Position numbers and translations under genes: made by a program
Notes under the pieces: generated by a model
The model's input: only the letters and a program-made list of their open reading frames with translations
Databases searched by the model: none
What the model was told of the DNA's origin: nothing
In this document: one piece after another, positions 18,289 to 27,469 of the stretch
How positions within the stretch are numbered: the stretch's first letter is position 1
Layout of the letters: the number at the start of each line of letters is the position of its first letter
Assembly (NCBI RefSeq): GCF_023716865.1
Contig: NZ_CP092417.1
Span: 4,380,001 to 4,444,000, forward strand
Direction: 5' to 3'
Origin: Endozoicomonas sp. SCSIO W0465
GTDB taxonomy: Bacteria; Pseudomonadota; Gammaproteobacteria; Pseudomonadales; Endozoicomonadaceae
DNA: 64,000 nucleotides

Positions 18289-19589
18289 TAACGCCCTGGT
18301 TTAGCCAGTTTGGAAAATGCCAACGTCACATTGGTACCACCAAAACCAAATGAGTTGGACAACACATGGTCCATCTGCATCTCTCTGGCATGATGCGGCA
18401 CATAATCAAGATCGCAGCCTTCACCGGGCTCATCCAGATTGATAGTCGGGGGAACCACCCCTTCAATCAGTGACTTGATACTGAATACCGCTTCCACGGC
18501 CCCGGCAGCACCAAGCAAATGGCCGGTCATGGATTTCGTAGAACTGACCGCCAGACGCCGGGCGTGTGCGCCAAACACCCTATGAATAGCCCGGGTTTCG
18601 GCCACATCCCCTGCCGGTGTCGATGTGCCGTGGGCATTAATATAGGAGATCTCTTCAGGCTCCAGTCCTGCATCCTCCAGGGCTGAAATCATGGCCCGGA
18701 CAGCACCACGACCATCTTCCGGGGGCGAGGTCATGTGCCAGGCATCACCGCTCATCCCGACACCACTGAGCTCTGCGTATATTCTGGCTCCACGCTTAAC
18801 GGCATGCTCGTAGGCTTCAAGCACGAGAATACCGGCGCCATCGCCCAAGACAAAACCATCACGAGCCCCATCCCAGGGACGACTGGCTTTTTCAGGTTCG
18901 TGGTTCCGGGTAGAGAGCGCACGAGCTGCCGCAAAACCACTCATACCGAGCGCTGACGAACCTTTTTCAGCACCGCCAGCCACCATAAGATCGGCATCAC
19001 CATAAGCGATGGTTCTCGCCGCCAGGGCAATGGCATGGCTTCCTGAAGCACAGGCTGTAGACGTCGCGAAGTTGGGTCCCTGGAGGTTGTATTTCATAGA
19101 CACCCAACCTGCCGCCATGTTGACAATCGCAGCGGGAATGAAAAACGGGGATATACGACGTGGGCCGTTGTTCAGCAGCGTGGAATGGTTCTGTTCGATA
19201 GACGTCAAACCACCAATACCCGACCCTATCGCCACACCATAGCGATGAGCACAGTCTTCATCAATAATGATGCCTGAATCAGCAATTGCCTCAGCAGCAG
19301 CGGCAACGCCGTACTGGATAAAGACGTCCATTTTGCGGGCATCCTTCTTATCAATAACAGCATCAACCACACCGGTCAGGTCAAAGTCTTTAACGGCGGC
19401 ACAGATAGAGACACTGAAGCCTTCTGTGTCAAGGTGTGAGATCGACTCAATACCGCTTCGTCCTGCCACCAGGCTTGACCAGCTGTCATTAACATTATTG
19501 CCCACCGGGGTAATCGCCCCCATACCGGTTACAACAACTCTTCTACGGACTCGCTGCTGCAATCGTTCTGTTATTTTTTCTTCCGACAA
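18288..19589 (-). CDS. fabF: beta-ketoacyl-ACP synthase II
   Basis: FabF (433 aa) condenses malonyl-ACP with acyl-ACP in fatty-acid elongation. The active-site Cys is C180 in ATSTACASGSH, with the catalytic His residues in NAHGTSTPAGD and TGHLLGAAGA. The start is a TTG at 19589, supported by AGGAGAG eight bases upstream. The N-terminus is about 18 residues longer than in E. coli. It follows acpP after 286 bp containing a terminator-like hairpin. Confidence 0.97.
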   Translation of the reverse strand: MSEEKITERLQQRVRRRVVVTGMGAITPVGNNVNDSWSSLVAGRSGIESISHLDTEGFSVSICAAVKDFDLTGVVDAVIDKKDARKMDVFIQYGVAAAAEAIADSGIIIDEDCAHRYGVAIGSGIGGLTSIEQNHSTLLNNGPRRISPFFIPAAIVNMAAGWVSMKYNLQGPNFATSTACASGSHAIALAARTIAYGDADLMVAGGAEKGSSALGMSGFAAARALSTRNHEPEKASRPWDGARDGFVLGDGAGILVLEAYEHAVKRGARIYAELSGVGMSGDAWHMTSPPEDGRGAVRAMISALEDAGLEPEEISYINAHGTSTPAGDVAETRAIHRVFGAHARRLAVSSTKSMTGHLLGAAGAVEAVFSIKSLIEGVVPPTINLDEPGEGCDLDYVPHHAREMQMDHVLSNSFGFGGTNVTLAFSKLAKPGR

Positions 19590-19755
19590 GACTGACTCTC
19601 CTGCTGACCTGTCGTACAGACTTAATGGTCCGTCATTCGCACATCAGAGCACCGGGAGGCTGTCCGGGGTGTTCCTGTGAAAAACGACAACAACACGATG
19701 ATAAGTTCACCCTGCAGCCAGCTTTATATAGCCCAGCAGGTTACCATAAACAACA

Positions 19756-19784
19756 AAAGCCGCTGACAGTCGTCATGCGGCTTT
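19756..19784 (-). terminator. terminator or attenuator between acpP and fabF
   Basis: On the minus strand AAAGCCGC (19784-19777) pairs with GCGGCTTT (19763-19756), followed by TGTTGTTT. It would end part of the abundant acpP transcript before fabF, a sensible way to make more ACP than FabF. Confidence 0.55.
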
Positions 19785-19875
19785 CCATTGGCACACTCCT
19801 GAGATATTTCCACAAAAAAGAAAAGGAATCACAAAAGCGTGTCACAAAAAAACAGTTGTGCAAAGCAAGGCAGAA

Positions 19876-20109
19876 TCAGGAGTGTGCAACAACGTAGTCA
19901 ATGGCTTCCTGAACAGTGGTGATCTTTTCAGCCTCTTCATCAGGAATCTCGGTTTCGAATTCCTCTTCCAACGCCATCACCAACTCAACAGTGTCCAGAG
20001 AGTCCGCGCCCAGATCCTCTACGAATGACGCACTGTTAGTGACTTCGTCTTCTTTCACGCCAAGCTGTTCGCAAACAATCTTCTTAACGCGCTCTTCAAT
20101 GGTGCTCAT
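19876..20109 (-). CDS. acpP: acyl carrier protein
   Basis: AcpP (77 aa) carries growing acyl chains on a 4'-phosphopantetheine attached to Ser37 in the motif GADSLDTVELVMALE. It is small and acidic with the usual four-helix pattern. It sits between fabG and fabF as in most gammaproteobacteria and appears to have its own promoter 56-83 bp upstream. Confidence 0.98.
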   Translation of the reverse strand: MSTIEERVKKIVCEQLGVKEDEVTNSASFVEDLGADSLDTVELVMALEEEFETEIPDEEAEKITTVQEAIDYVVAHS

Positions 20110-20164
20110 ACCTTGTTGTGCTCCTATCGATATTCGGTGCAGCCTGAGGCTACAGGTGACCTAG

Positions 20165-20192
20165 TGTATATGGTCAATTATGGGAATTTCAA
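20165..20192 (-). promoter_or_regulatory. candidate acpP promoter
   Basis: On the minus strand a -35 box TTGAAA (20192-20187) is followed after 16 bp by TATACA (20170-20165). An independent promoter fits the need for high acpP expression. Confidence 0.45.
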
Positions 20193-20331
20193 GCCAGTTC
20201 ATGGAAAACCAGTAACTGCCCACGCAAATTGACAACAGATTTAACAAAACCCCAAAGCCCAACCCATAAGCACAGGGTTTCTCCACCCTGCTCACTGCTG
20301 TTAAAGCACTGCAGGATCAGGCAAGGGAGGA

Positions 20332-21132
20332 TTAATTCATGTACATGCCGCCATTGACATGCAAAGTCTCACCAGTGATATAACCGGCAGGCTCACTGAC
20401 AAGAAAAGCGACAGCAGCTGCAATTTCTTCCGGCTGACCCAACCGGGCCAAAGGAATCTGGCCAAGCAGCAAGGCCTGCTGTTCTTCAGGCAGCGTCCTG
20501 GTCATATCGGTTGCGATGAAGCCGGGAGCAACGGAGTTCACCGTAATACTTCTTGATCCAACTTCACGAGCCATTGCCCGGGTGAAACCTTCAATACCGG
20601 ACTTTGCTGCCGCATAATTTGCCTGTCCCTGGTTACCCATGGAACCAACAACAGAGCTGATGTTTACTATCCGCCCCCAGCGTGCTTTGGTCATACCACG
20701 CAGGACGGCCTTACTCATACGGAAGATGGAGCTGAGATTCGTGTCAATAACATCACCCCACTCATCATCCTTCATGCGCATCAGGATATTATCACGGGTT
20801 ATGCCGGCATTGTTGATCAGAATCAGCGGTGCGCCATATTCTGTGTTGACAACCTTGACCACCGCCTGGCACTCATCCGCCGAGGTCACGTTCAGCGCCA
20901 TACCCTGACCATGAATACCTGCCGCCTGCAACGCTTCAGTAATGGCAGCAGCACCGGACTCAGATGTTGCCGTGCCAATCACCGTCGCTCCGGCTTTACC
21001 CAGAGAAAGCGCTATCGCCTTGCCAATACCACGACTGGCACCGGTCACCAGAGCCACTTTCCCCTTCAGGCCCTGTCCTGCAATAGCCTGTCCTGCTACA
21101 GACAGCCCTTCCAGCTCTCTTTCAACAGTCAT
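20332..21132 (-). CDS. fabG: 3-oxoacyl-ACP reductase
   Basis: FabG (266 aa) is the NADPH-dependent short-chain dehydrogenase of fatty-acid synthesis. It has the cofactor motif TGASRGIGKAIA, the NNAGITRDN motif and the catalytic Tyr-Lys pair in YAAAKSG. The chain is about 20 residues longer at the N-terminus than usual; the ATG at 21132 has AAGGA upstream and lies 14 bp after fabD, and no better internal start is obvious. Confidence 0.96.
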   Translation of the reverse strand: MTVERELEGLSVAGQAIAGQGLKGKVALVTGASRGIGKAIALSLGKAGATVIGTATSESGAAAITEALQAAGIHGQGMALNVTSADECQAVVKVVNTEYGAPLILINNAGITRDNILMRMKDDEWGDVIDTNLSSIFRMSKAVLRGMTKARWGRIVNISSVVGSMGNQGQANYAAAKSGIEGFTRAMAREVGSRSITVNSVAPGFIATDMTRTLPEEQQALLLGQIPLARLGQPEEIAAAVAFLVSEPAGYITGETLHVNGGMYMN

Positions 21133-21146
21133 TTCACGCCTGTTCC

Positions 21147-22085
21147 TTATTGGTTAGCTTCTGCCAGCATCTGAGCCATTGTGTCAGCAGACTCCAGCGT
21201 AGCAATGGGCGCACGTCGTGCAATACGTTTATTCAGTCCAGCCAGCACCTTACCGGGACCACACTCAGCAAACCGACCAACACCAGCAGCTATCATGGTT
21301 TCCACAGACTCAACCCAACGTACCGGACTATACAATTGAGCAACCAGATTCGCTTTAAGCTGAACCGGGTCAGAACAGACGACAGCAGAAACATTCTGAA
21401 CCACCGGAATCACGGGCTCAATCAGGCCAATACCATCCAGCTCTTTCTGAAGACGTTCTGCAGCAGGCTTCATCAAGGCACAATGGGAAGGAACGCTGAC
21501 GGGCAGCTCAATCGCTCTTTTGGCTCCTGTTTCCTTTGCACACTCAATGGCACGTTTAACCGCAGCAACCTGACCGGCAATCACCACCTGTCCCGGGGCA
21601 TTGAAATTGACCGCCTCAACGACCTCACCACCTGACGCCTTCTCACAGGCAGCAACCACATCGGCATCAGCAAGGCCAATAATCGCCGCCATGGCACCTT
21701 CACCCGGGGCAACTGCGTCCTGCATAAACAGGCCACGAAGACGAACCAACCGGACGGCATCGGCAAAATTCATCACTCCGGCACAAACCAGGGCAGAATA
21801 TTCACCCAGGCTGTGGCCTGCCATCATGGCTGGCATTTCTCCCTGGCGATCGCACCAGAGACGCCAGAGAGCCACACTGGAAGCCAGCAATGCCGGCTGG
21901 GTGTTCTCAGTCTGGTTCAACTGCCCGGCTGGCCCCTCACTGACCATGGTTAAAAGGTCAAAATCGAGCACCTCTGCCGCTTCTGCAAACGTTTTCTGAA
22001 CCACTGGTTCAGTAAGGTATTCAGCCAGCATACCAACCTGTTGAGACCCTTGTCCTGGAAAGACAAAAGCAAGCTTATCCGTCAT
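21147..22085 (-). CDS. fabD: malonyl-CoA:ACP transacylase
   Basis: FabD (312 aa) loads malonate onto ACP. The nucleophile is Ser92 in GHSLGEYSAL, and the partner His lies in VPSHCALM; FPGQGSQQVGML at the N-terminus is the family signature. In related genomes this gene follows plsX (with or without fabH). Here plsX is 26.7 kb away across an accessory island, so fabD must rely on a local promoter such as that at 22216-22227. Confidence 0.97.
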   Translation of the reverse strand: MTDKLAFVFPGQGSQQVGMLAEYLTEPVVQKTFAEAAEVLDFDLLTMVSEGPAGQLNQTENTQPALLASSVALWRLWCDRQGEMPAMMAGHSLGEYSALVCAGVMNFADAVRLVRLRGLFMQDAVAPGEGAMAAIIGLADADVVAACEKASGGEVVEAVNFNAPGQVVIAGQVAAVKRAIECAKETGAKRAIELPVSVPSHCALMKPAAERLQKELDGIGLIEPVIPVVQNVSAVVCSDPVQLKANLVAQLYSPVRWVESVETMIAAGVGRFAECGPGKVLAGLNKRIARRAPIATLESADTMAQMLAEANQ

Positions 22086-22577
22086 GTCAACCCGCTCTTT
22101 ACCACAGCTCTCTTTCTACCAAAAAGCCTGAAATTCAATCGAATAAAAGCAAACCGTCCGGTACTGGTTAATGCAGTCTGCCCGGAAACCGGCCACCCTT
22201 CCTTAGTAAAAAACCGGGGCAATTATAGGAAAAATAGACAACAAGGTAAGTAAATTTATGTTTCCAGCCACCTGAATACGACAGAAATCCCGGAGATGGG
22301 TTGTAACGCAGCAGATTGACTGCCAACTTAGTCAGAGAATGTAACTTCATTTAATTAACTGCTTGTCTGAATCCATAGATGCCTGTTATTCGTCAATTGC
22401 TTCGAATAAATCATTACATTCACTAATGTCAAAACCGTCAGCTCGTCTATTGTTAAGGCTCATCGTTATCAACGTCGCTGTTAACGTTGCTGTAAAGCTT
22501 TAAGTCGTGCAATTGACCGGGCACCCTCAATAGGGATTTGAGGGCATATTCTATTTTCTCTCAGGTTTTTTATTGCC
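22086..22577. other. intergenic region at the left edge of the island
   Basis: It contains the candidate fabD promoter and the leader of the first ankyrin gene. Part of it (about 22418-22460) resembles the sequence upstream of the second ankyrin paralogue (about 27180-27215), so the duplication covered leader sequence too. Both starts are preceded by a T-run and GCC. I see no integrase, tRNA or attachment site. Confidence 0.5.
22216..22227 (-). promoter_or_regulatory. candidate fabD promoter (-10 and discriminator)
   Basis: On the minus strand this reads TATAATTGCCCC, identical to the element upstream of nqrA. A weak -35 candidate (TTACCT) lies 16 bp upstream. The leader to fabD would be about 130 nt. 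Because the island separates fabD from plsX, this promoter probably drives fabD and following genes. Confidence 0.5.
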
Positions 22578-23885
22578 ATGGATAACATTCGCTCGTTTGG
22601 TTCCTTCCTCTATTATCCATTCCCCCCAGAAGAAGATGAAGAATATGATGATGATCTTCCCCCGGAAGAAGACCCAATAGCATTTGACCCTATTCTGACC
22701 GAACTGCACGAAGCGGCCAGTTCTGGTCATACCGAAGCCTGCGTTTCCCTACTCGAACGACATCCAAAAAAAATTGTCAATATCGAGAGAGCCTGCGTCG
22801 GGACTGCACTGCATGCTGCTGCCAGTAACGGACATGCTGAAACGATCAACAGACTGATTGAACTGGGAGCAGACCCTGAAATCGGCTTTCGCAATACCCC
22901 GTTGAATATTGCTGTCAGTGGAGGACATACCATGGCAGTAAAAGCACTACTGGAGAATAACTGCAATCCCGAGGGGCTTCGAGATGGGGGGGACTGCCCC
23001 GGACCACTCCACCAAGCGTGCGAAAATGGAAATATTGAGATAGCACGAATCCTGATACAGGCAGGTGCAGAGGTAGGCAGGCGTGACTATGAAGGCCTCC
23101 ACCCCTTGCACCACGCCGCTGGCCATAATGACCCAGACCTTATCCGACTGTTGCTTGATGCCGGAGCTGAACCGAACTGGTTAGCTGACAGTGAACATCG
23201 AACGCCTCTGCACAAGGCAGCAACTGCTGGAAATTCAGGAGCCGTCAAGGCGTTACTCACTGGCGGCGCTGACCCTGATGGCTTTCGTGTTAAAATAGTA
23301 TGCTGTGCCCAGATGCCTGAATTCAATCACTTCCCTCCCATCGGTTTTGCCATCATCAATAATCACAATGATGTGGTCTCGGAACTGGTACAGTCAAATG
23401 CCGATCTGAAACCTCCGATAAAAATCAGGGAGGCTATAGAGGAGGTAGATCGTAAAAAATCATTTTTCGATCGTATTGAGGAAACAGCAGACGATAGAAG
23501 AAAGCTTCTTGGCAAATTTGAACTGAATCATCCTGTATTCGATGACACTATGGAACCTATCGAGTACAGTGTTTGCACTGAGAAAACCGAAATCATTGGC
23601 AGACTCATGATGAGCAGTAAATACTCAAACAATGATATCGATGATTTGATACGTCTGACGGAAATTCACGAGTTGACCAGAAGTCGGCAAGCAATCAATG
23701 AGTACGCTTGTTTTATTCCCCCTGAGAGCCTGCAAGTATTGGCGGGCAGATCAGTCAAACAGATCATTAAAGAGAACTTTCCTGAACCTGAACAGAATGC
23801 CAGAATCAAAAAATTGCTATTTCCCGATAACTTAGAACATTTTTTACTACAGCCAATTGATATCAACAAACCGAAAAATTCATGA
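22578..23885 (+). CDS. ankyrin repeat protein with SOCS-box-like C-terminus (paralogue 1)
   Basis: A 435-aa protein without a signal peptide. An acidic N-terminus (about residues 1-40) is followed by seven to eight ankyrin repeats (about 45-280; for example TALHAAASNGHAETINRLIELGA, residue run shortened here to its core TALHAAASNGHAE). The last 55 residues differ: SLQVLAGRSV (384-393) fits the elongin BC-box pattern (S/T/P)Lxxx(C/S/A)xxx-hydrophobic, and IKKLLFPDNLEHFLL (410-424) resembles the following Cul5-box. Ankyrin plus SOCS box is the layout of eukaryotic ASB proteins, substrate receptors of Cullin-5 ubiquitin ligases. A role as a secreted host-directed effector is inference. An IS4-type element begins 12 bp after the stop. 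A paralogue lies at 27470. Confidence 0.9.
   Translation: MDNIRSFGSFLYYPFPPEEDEEYDDDLPPEEDPIAFDPILTELHEAASSGHTEACVSLLERHPKKIVNIERACVGTALHAAASNGHAETINRLIELGADPEIGFRNTPLNIAVSGGHTMAVKALLENNCNPEGLRDGGDCPGPLHQACENGNIEIARILIQAGAEVGRRDYEGLHPLHHAAGHNDPDLIRLLLDAGAEPNWLADSEHRTPLHKAATAGNSGAVKALLTGGADPDGFRVKIVCCAQMPEFNHFPPIGFAIINNHNDVVSELVQSNADLKPPIKIREAIEEVDRKKSFFDRIEETADDRRKLLGKFELNHPVFDDTMEPIEYSVCTEKTEIIGRLMMSSKYSNNDIDDLIRLTEIHELTRSRQAINEYACFIPPESLQVLAGRSVKQIIKENFPEPEQNARIKKLLFPDNLEHFLLQPIDINKPKNS
23727..23850 (+). other. SOCS-box-like segment of ankyrin paralogue 1
   Basis: Encodes residues 384-424. BC-box-like SLQVLAGRSV and Cul5-box-like IKKLLFPDNLEHFLL; the canonical LPxP is LLFP here. The match is by pattern only. 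Confidence 0.55.
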
Positions 23886-23910
23886 TAAGGCCAGTATCTT
23901 AAGGTAGACA

Positions 23911-25188
23911 TTAAGCTCCACCCACTGCACAGAAGCCTAATCTTGTACGCCCTGAACAACCATCCCGTGCAGGGTGTTCTCGTTTCGCATTATTTCCCCA
24001 GAAGTCCAGTAGCTTTTTAATGCATGAGACCAATGACTTTCCTGCATTTATCAACGATGAAATCACATTACCAAACAGGTGAGTCCCACTTTTCATCACC
24101 TTGTGCGTCGAGATTTCCTCAATGCTCCCACTTTCACAGAGGTTCGCCTGTGCAGCATGGGCAAGGTACCTTTTCAACGTCACAACCACAAAGGACATCA
24201 GAATCAGGCTAAACACCAGTGTCGCTGATTTGGTGTTAAAACGATGCCACCCTGAATAGGATTTGATCTCTTTGAAAATCAGCTCTATCTGCCACCGTAG
24301 ACGATAGGCCTGGAGCACATCACTCAAGGTGAACTCCACCCGGTTCAGGTTGGTCACAACGAAAACCCACTTCTGTTTTTTGTCATTCCAGCGGACAACC
24401 AAGCGGAATGGCCAGGCTTTGAATCCCGGCCATTCTACATCCAGGTCGAGGCACTGGTCTTTGGGGAAGCCAGACAGTACATCCTTCAGTTTTTGTCCTT
24501 TGTAGCGATTGAGATTCTTGCCATCCTCCCGTACCGCGCTGAGTATCGTCGGGTTGATACTCTGAGGTGCCTTGCAGATAAAAGAACCCTCCCTGTCATC
24601 AATAGCGGCAAAGAGTTCCAGCTCAAAATAACCGGCATCCATTAGCATCAGGATATAGGCCATGGATGTTGGCAGTGGTGGCAGACAGTCTCTTTCTGAA
24701 CGGGTATCTTCAGTCAGCTGCACCCGCACCAGGTTGTTGGTGAGAAGATCCATTGTCGTATGAAGCTCGACGGCAGCAGGACTGACCGTTGAGAACCTGC
24801 CGGGAAATGCTTCTTTCAGGGCATCATAGACAGCTTGTGACGAACCGTCCTGAATCAGAATGTGCTCAAACTCTGAAAATGGACTGTCTTCATCAAACGC
24901 CATGACTTTGCGGGAAAATATTTCCAGACACTGCACCCATAGCCACAGGATAAGAGTAGGCAGCGCGTCCTTTTTAGCTTGATTTGCCCAAGAACGATAA
25001 GAGACATTCAGCCCCGTCAACTCGTTAAATTTACGGTGTAGATCCGCCTGGGTATCGCAGTTTCCATCACCAGCGAGGGCATCGATCAGTGAGAGGATAA
25101 AATCCAAAGGACGGATATCTCGCTGTCGTATAGTAAAACCAAGCTGTTCCGCCATACTTAGGAGTTCTGACCGGTCGAAACAGGTCAA
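23911..25188 (-). CDS. IS4 family transposase (copy 1)
   Basis: A 425-aa DDE transposase with the YREK-like signature YRLRWQIELIFKEIKS near residue 300, typical of IS4. It reads as intact. Against copy 2 (36320-37597) I noticed Ile/Met in SSL(I/M)NAG and Phe/Leu in RLG(F/L)CAV. The start is a TTG; an internal ATG eleven codons in is an alternative. The nested element lies upstream of this gene and so may separate it from its promoter. Confidence 0.92.
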   Translation of the reverse strand: MTCFDRSELLSMAEQLGFTIRQRDIRPLDFILSLIDALAGDGNCDTQADLHRKFNELTGLNVSYRSWANQAKKDALPTLILWLWVQCLEIFSRKVMAFDEDSPFSEFEHILIQDGSSQAVYDALKEAFPGRFSTVSPAAVELHTTMDLLTNNLVRVQLTEDTRSERDCLPPLPTSMAYILMLMDAGYFELELFAAIDDREGSFICKAPQSINPTILSAVREDGKNLNRYKGQKLKDVLSGFPKDQCLDLDVEWPGFKAWPFRLVVRWNDKKQKWVFVVTNLNRVEFTLSDVLQAYRLRWQIELIFKEIKSYSGWHRFNTKSATLVFSLILMSFVVVTLKRYLAHAAQANLCESGSIEEISTHKVMKSGTHLFGNVISSLINAGKSLVSCIKKLLDFWGNNAKREHPARDGCSGRTRLGFCAVGGA

Positions 25189-25308
25189 CAGTTTTTTTCA
25201 ACTAATCTACTATTTGCAGTACTCATCTTGTTCAGCCATTGATAATGGTTTCGAAGCTTTATTGTGGCTGTTCAAGGTGGGTTCTGCCGCCGGAAACGAA
25301 CCTTTTTT

Positions 25309-27033
25309 GTAATTTCTCAAAAAGTGCTGGAAGCAGGATAATTTCGGTCAGTCGTCTATCCTCTCACCATGGCTTTTCTAGAACACCAGCAGTTACAACC
25401 TGAAGATCTACTGAGATTCATCACTCAGCAGCAAGAGCAGATCATTCAGCTCAAAGAGCAGATAGAATTGCTTGAAGCAGAGATTCGTCGTCTAAAAAAA
25501 CTGCCCGCAAAGCCTGACATCAAACCAAACACCAAACCTCCCGATGATGACACCGGCAGCCCTGATGGAGATCCATCCGCTCCTGAGGGTAACGATGGAG
25601 CCAGCCCAGACACCTCGTCAAAGCAGAAGGTTAAGAAGCCCAACGAGAAAACCAGAAAGCAGCGTAAACAGCCCCGAAAGCCATCGGCGGAAAAATCCAT
25701 ACCCATTGCTGCCACTGATGTTCCGGAGGGATCAATCAGGAATGGAACCACCCCTTTTCATGTTCAGGAACTGACAATACAAACATCCAGTATTGAATAT
25801 CTTTTAGAGCAATGGGTGACACCCGATGGACAAACCATTACGGCCAAACCGCCAGCCAGCCTTCATGGACATCATTACGGGCCAATGCTGCAGGCCTACG
25901 TTCTGCACCAGTATCATGGTTGCTCCGTTACCCAGCCAGAACTGCTGGACTGGCTATGGGACATTGGAATCTCTATTTCCAGCGGGGAACTCAGCCAGCT
26001 TCTGACGAAAGGACACGAGCAGTTCCATGCTGAGAAAGATGAGCTGTTGACTACAGGTATTCGCTGTTCAAGTTATATCCAGACAGACGACACGGGAACA
26101 AGGCATAAGGGGAAGAACGGTTACTGCACCATCATCAATAACGAGTCCTTTGCCTGGTTCGAGAGCACAGACAGCAAAAGCCGGGAAAATTTCGTAAGCC
26201 TACTGCACCGCCCATGGTCAACTTACACGTTCACCGACGATGCCTTGATCTATCTGGAAAAACTGGATTACCCCAAAAAGTGGCTACGCGTTCTTAATCC
26301 ATACAGAGGCGTCACCTTCCTGAGCCATGAAGCCTGGGAAGAATGTATGAAAGACCTGAGACTAACTGGTAGACGGCGCCAGCAGGCCAGTGAAGCCATG
26401 ATTTATGGCAGCCTGATACAGCATGGAGCAGGACATCTTACCACCTTCAGTGATGGGGCAAGGCAGTTCGACGTTTTCAAACACAGCCAGTGCTGGATAC
26501 ATGCAGAGCGAGGCTGGCAAAAGTTCATCCGGTCAATGATCAGCAGGCCATGGCTCAGAAATGGCTTCGGACATGTTCTGGGCCATTTACGATGACCTTA
26601 AAGACTTCAAGACAGAGCCAACTGAAAAAAAGGCAATAAAAGTACGACAGGGGTTCCAGGCGCTGATCCAAACCCAAACGTGCAGTGGGCTTCTTCAGGA
26701 TGCTCTGTCAGGGTTGGCTGTAATCAAGGAAGAGCTATTACTGGTTCTGGATGACCCGAGCTTACCGCTGCACAACAACCTGAGCGAGAGTCAGATACGA
26801 GAATATGTTAAACGACGAAAGATCAGTAGTGGGACGCGAAGCGATTTGGGGCGGCAATGTCGCGACACCTTTGCCAGCCTGAAAAAAACGTGTCGCCTGT
26901 ATGGTCTCTCTTTTTGGGATTATCTGAAAAGCCGACTAATGGGCGATGGGTTATTTCCGAGATTGAGTAACCTGATTGAGGAGGCTTCACGTCATCTTCC
27001 GTGTGGTGCTGCCAGCAGTTTTTGAGAAATTAC
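25309..27033 (+). mobile_element. IS66-like element C
   Basis: Inverted repeats GTAATTTCTCAAAAAGTGCTGG-like (first 20 bases at 25309) and a closely matching complement ending at 27033 bound 1725 bp. A perfect 8-bp TSD CCTTTTTT (25301-25308 and 27034-27041) shows insertion into the end of the IS4 element. An 8-bp TSD is normal for IS66. Confidence 0.9.
25369..27025 (+). pseudogene. IS66-like transposase of element C, frameshifted
   Basis: The first part (25369-26595) has an N-terminal coiled coil, a Pro/Lys-rich linker and the DDE core start QTDDTGTRHKGKNGY. The reading frame then breaks near 26530-26560 and the C-terminal part (from MFWAIYDDLKDFK to the stop at 27025, with LPLHNNLSESQIR) continues in another frame. 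Two single-base losses, near 26530 and 26558, would explain it; this is inference from the expected protein. As read, no full-length transposase can be made. Confidence 0.82.
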
Positions 27034-27294
27034 CCTTTTTTGAGCTTAATGTCTACCCTAAGAGGCCAGTATAGATTCATTTTTCAATTGATCATATTGA
27101 TTAACAAATCATATAAATACAAAGCATCTGTTAATCGGAAATCGTAATCGTAAATCGCTGAGGGTCGAATTAATCAGAACATTCACTAATGACAAAACCG
27201 TCTTCTCGGCTATTATTTTTCTCCGCTATAATACTTCGATTTATGCATATCCGGTTAGCCAAGAATCCGTAAATTTTTTATCTCATAGAATTTT

Positions 27295-27453
27295 GGCTCT
27301 TTTCGGGTTACAGACTGCTCTGCAATGAAAATTGGCCAAAGGCCTTGATATACAATGCCTTCAGGAAACTGCTGGCTAAATATTGCCAAGCCCTGCCACA
27401 GGAGGATTCCAGCCTGATTTATGAAATCAGCAGTCTGCAATACGAAAAGAGCC
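27295..27453 (-). repeat. 159-bp MITE, copy 2
   Basis: Same sequence as copy 1 in the opposite orientation, with a perfect 8-bp TSD AGAATTTT (27287-27294 and 27454-27461). It lies 16 bp upstream of the second ankyrin gene's ATG, so it separates that gene from any upstream promoter. Confidence 0.92.
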
Positions 27454-27469
27454 AGAATTTTTTATAGCC

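Larger units (their letters stand above)
23898..27062 (-). mobile_element. IS4-family element, copy 1, carrying a nested IS66-like element
   Basis: The ends CTTAAGGTAGACATTAAGC and its inverted counterpart ending GTCTACCCTAAG are flanked by a perfect 10-bp TSD AGGCCAGTAT (23888-23897 and 27063-27072). Removing the nested element (25309-27033 and one TSD) leaves 1432 bp, exactly the length of copy 2 at 36179-37610. It sits in the gap between the two ankyrin paralogues. Confidence 0.93.
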
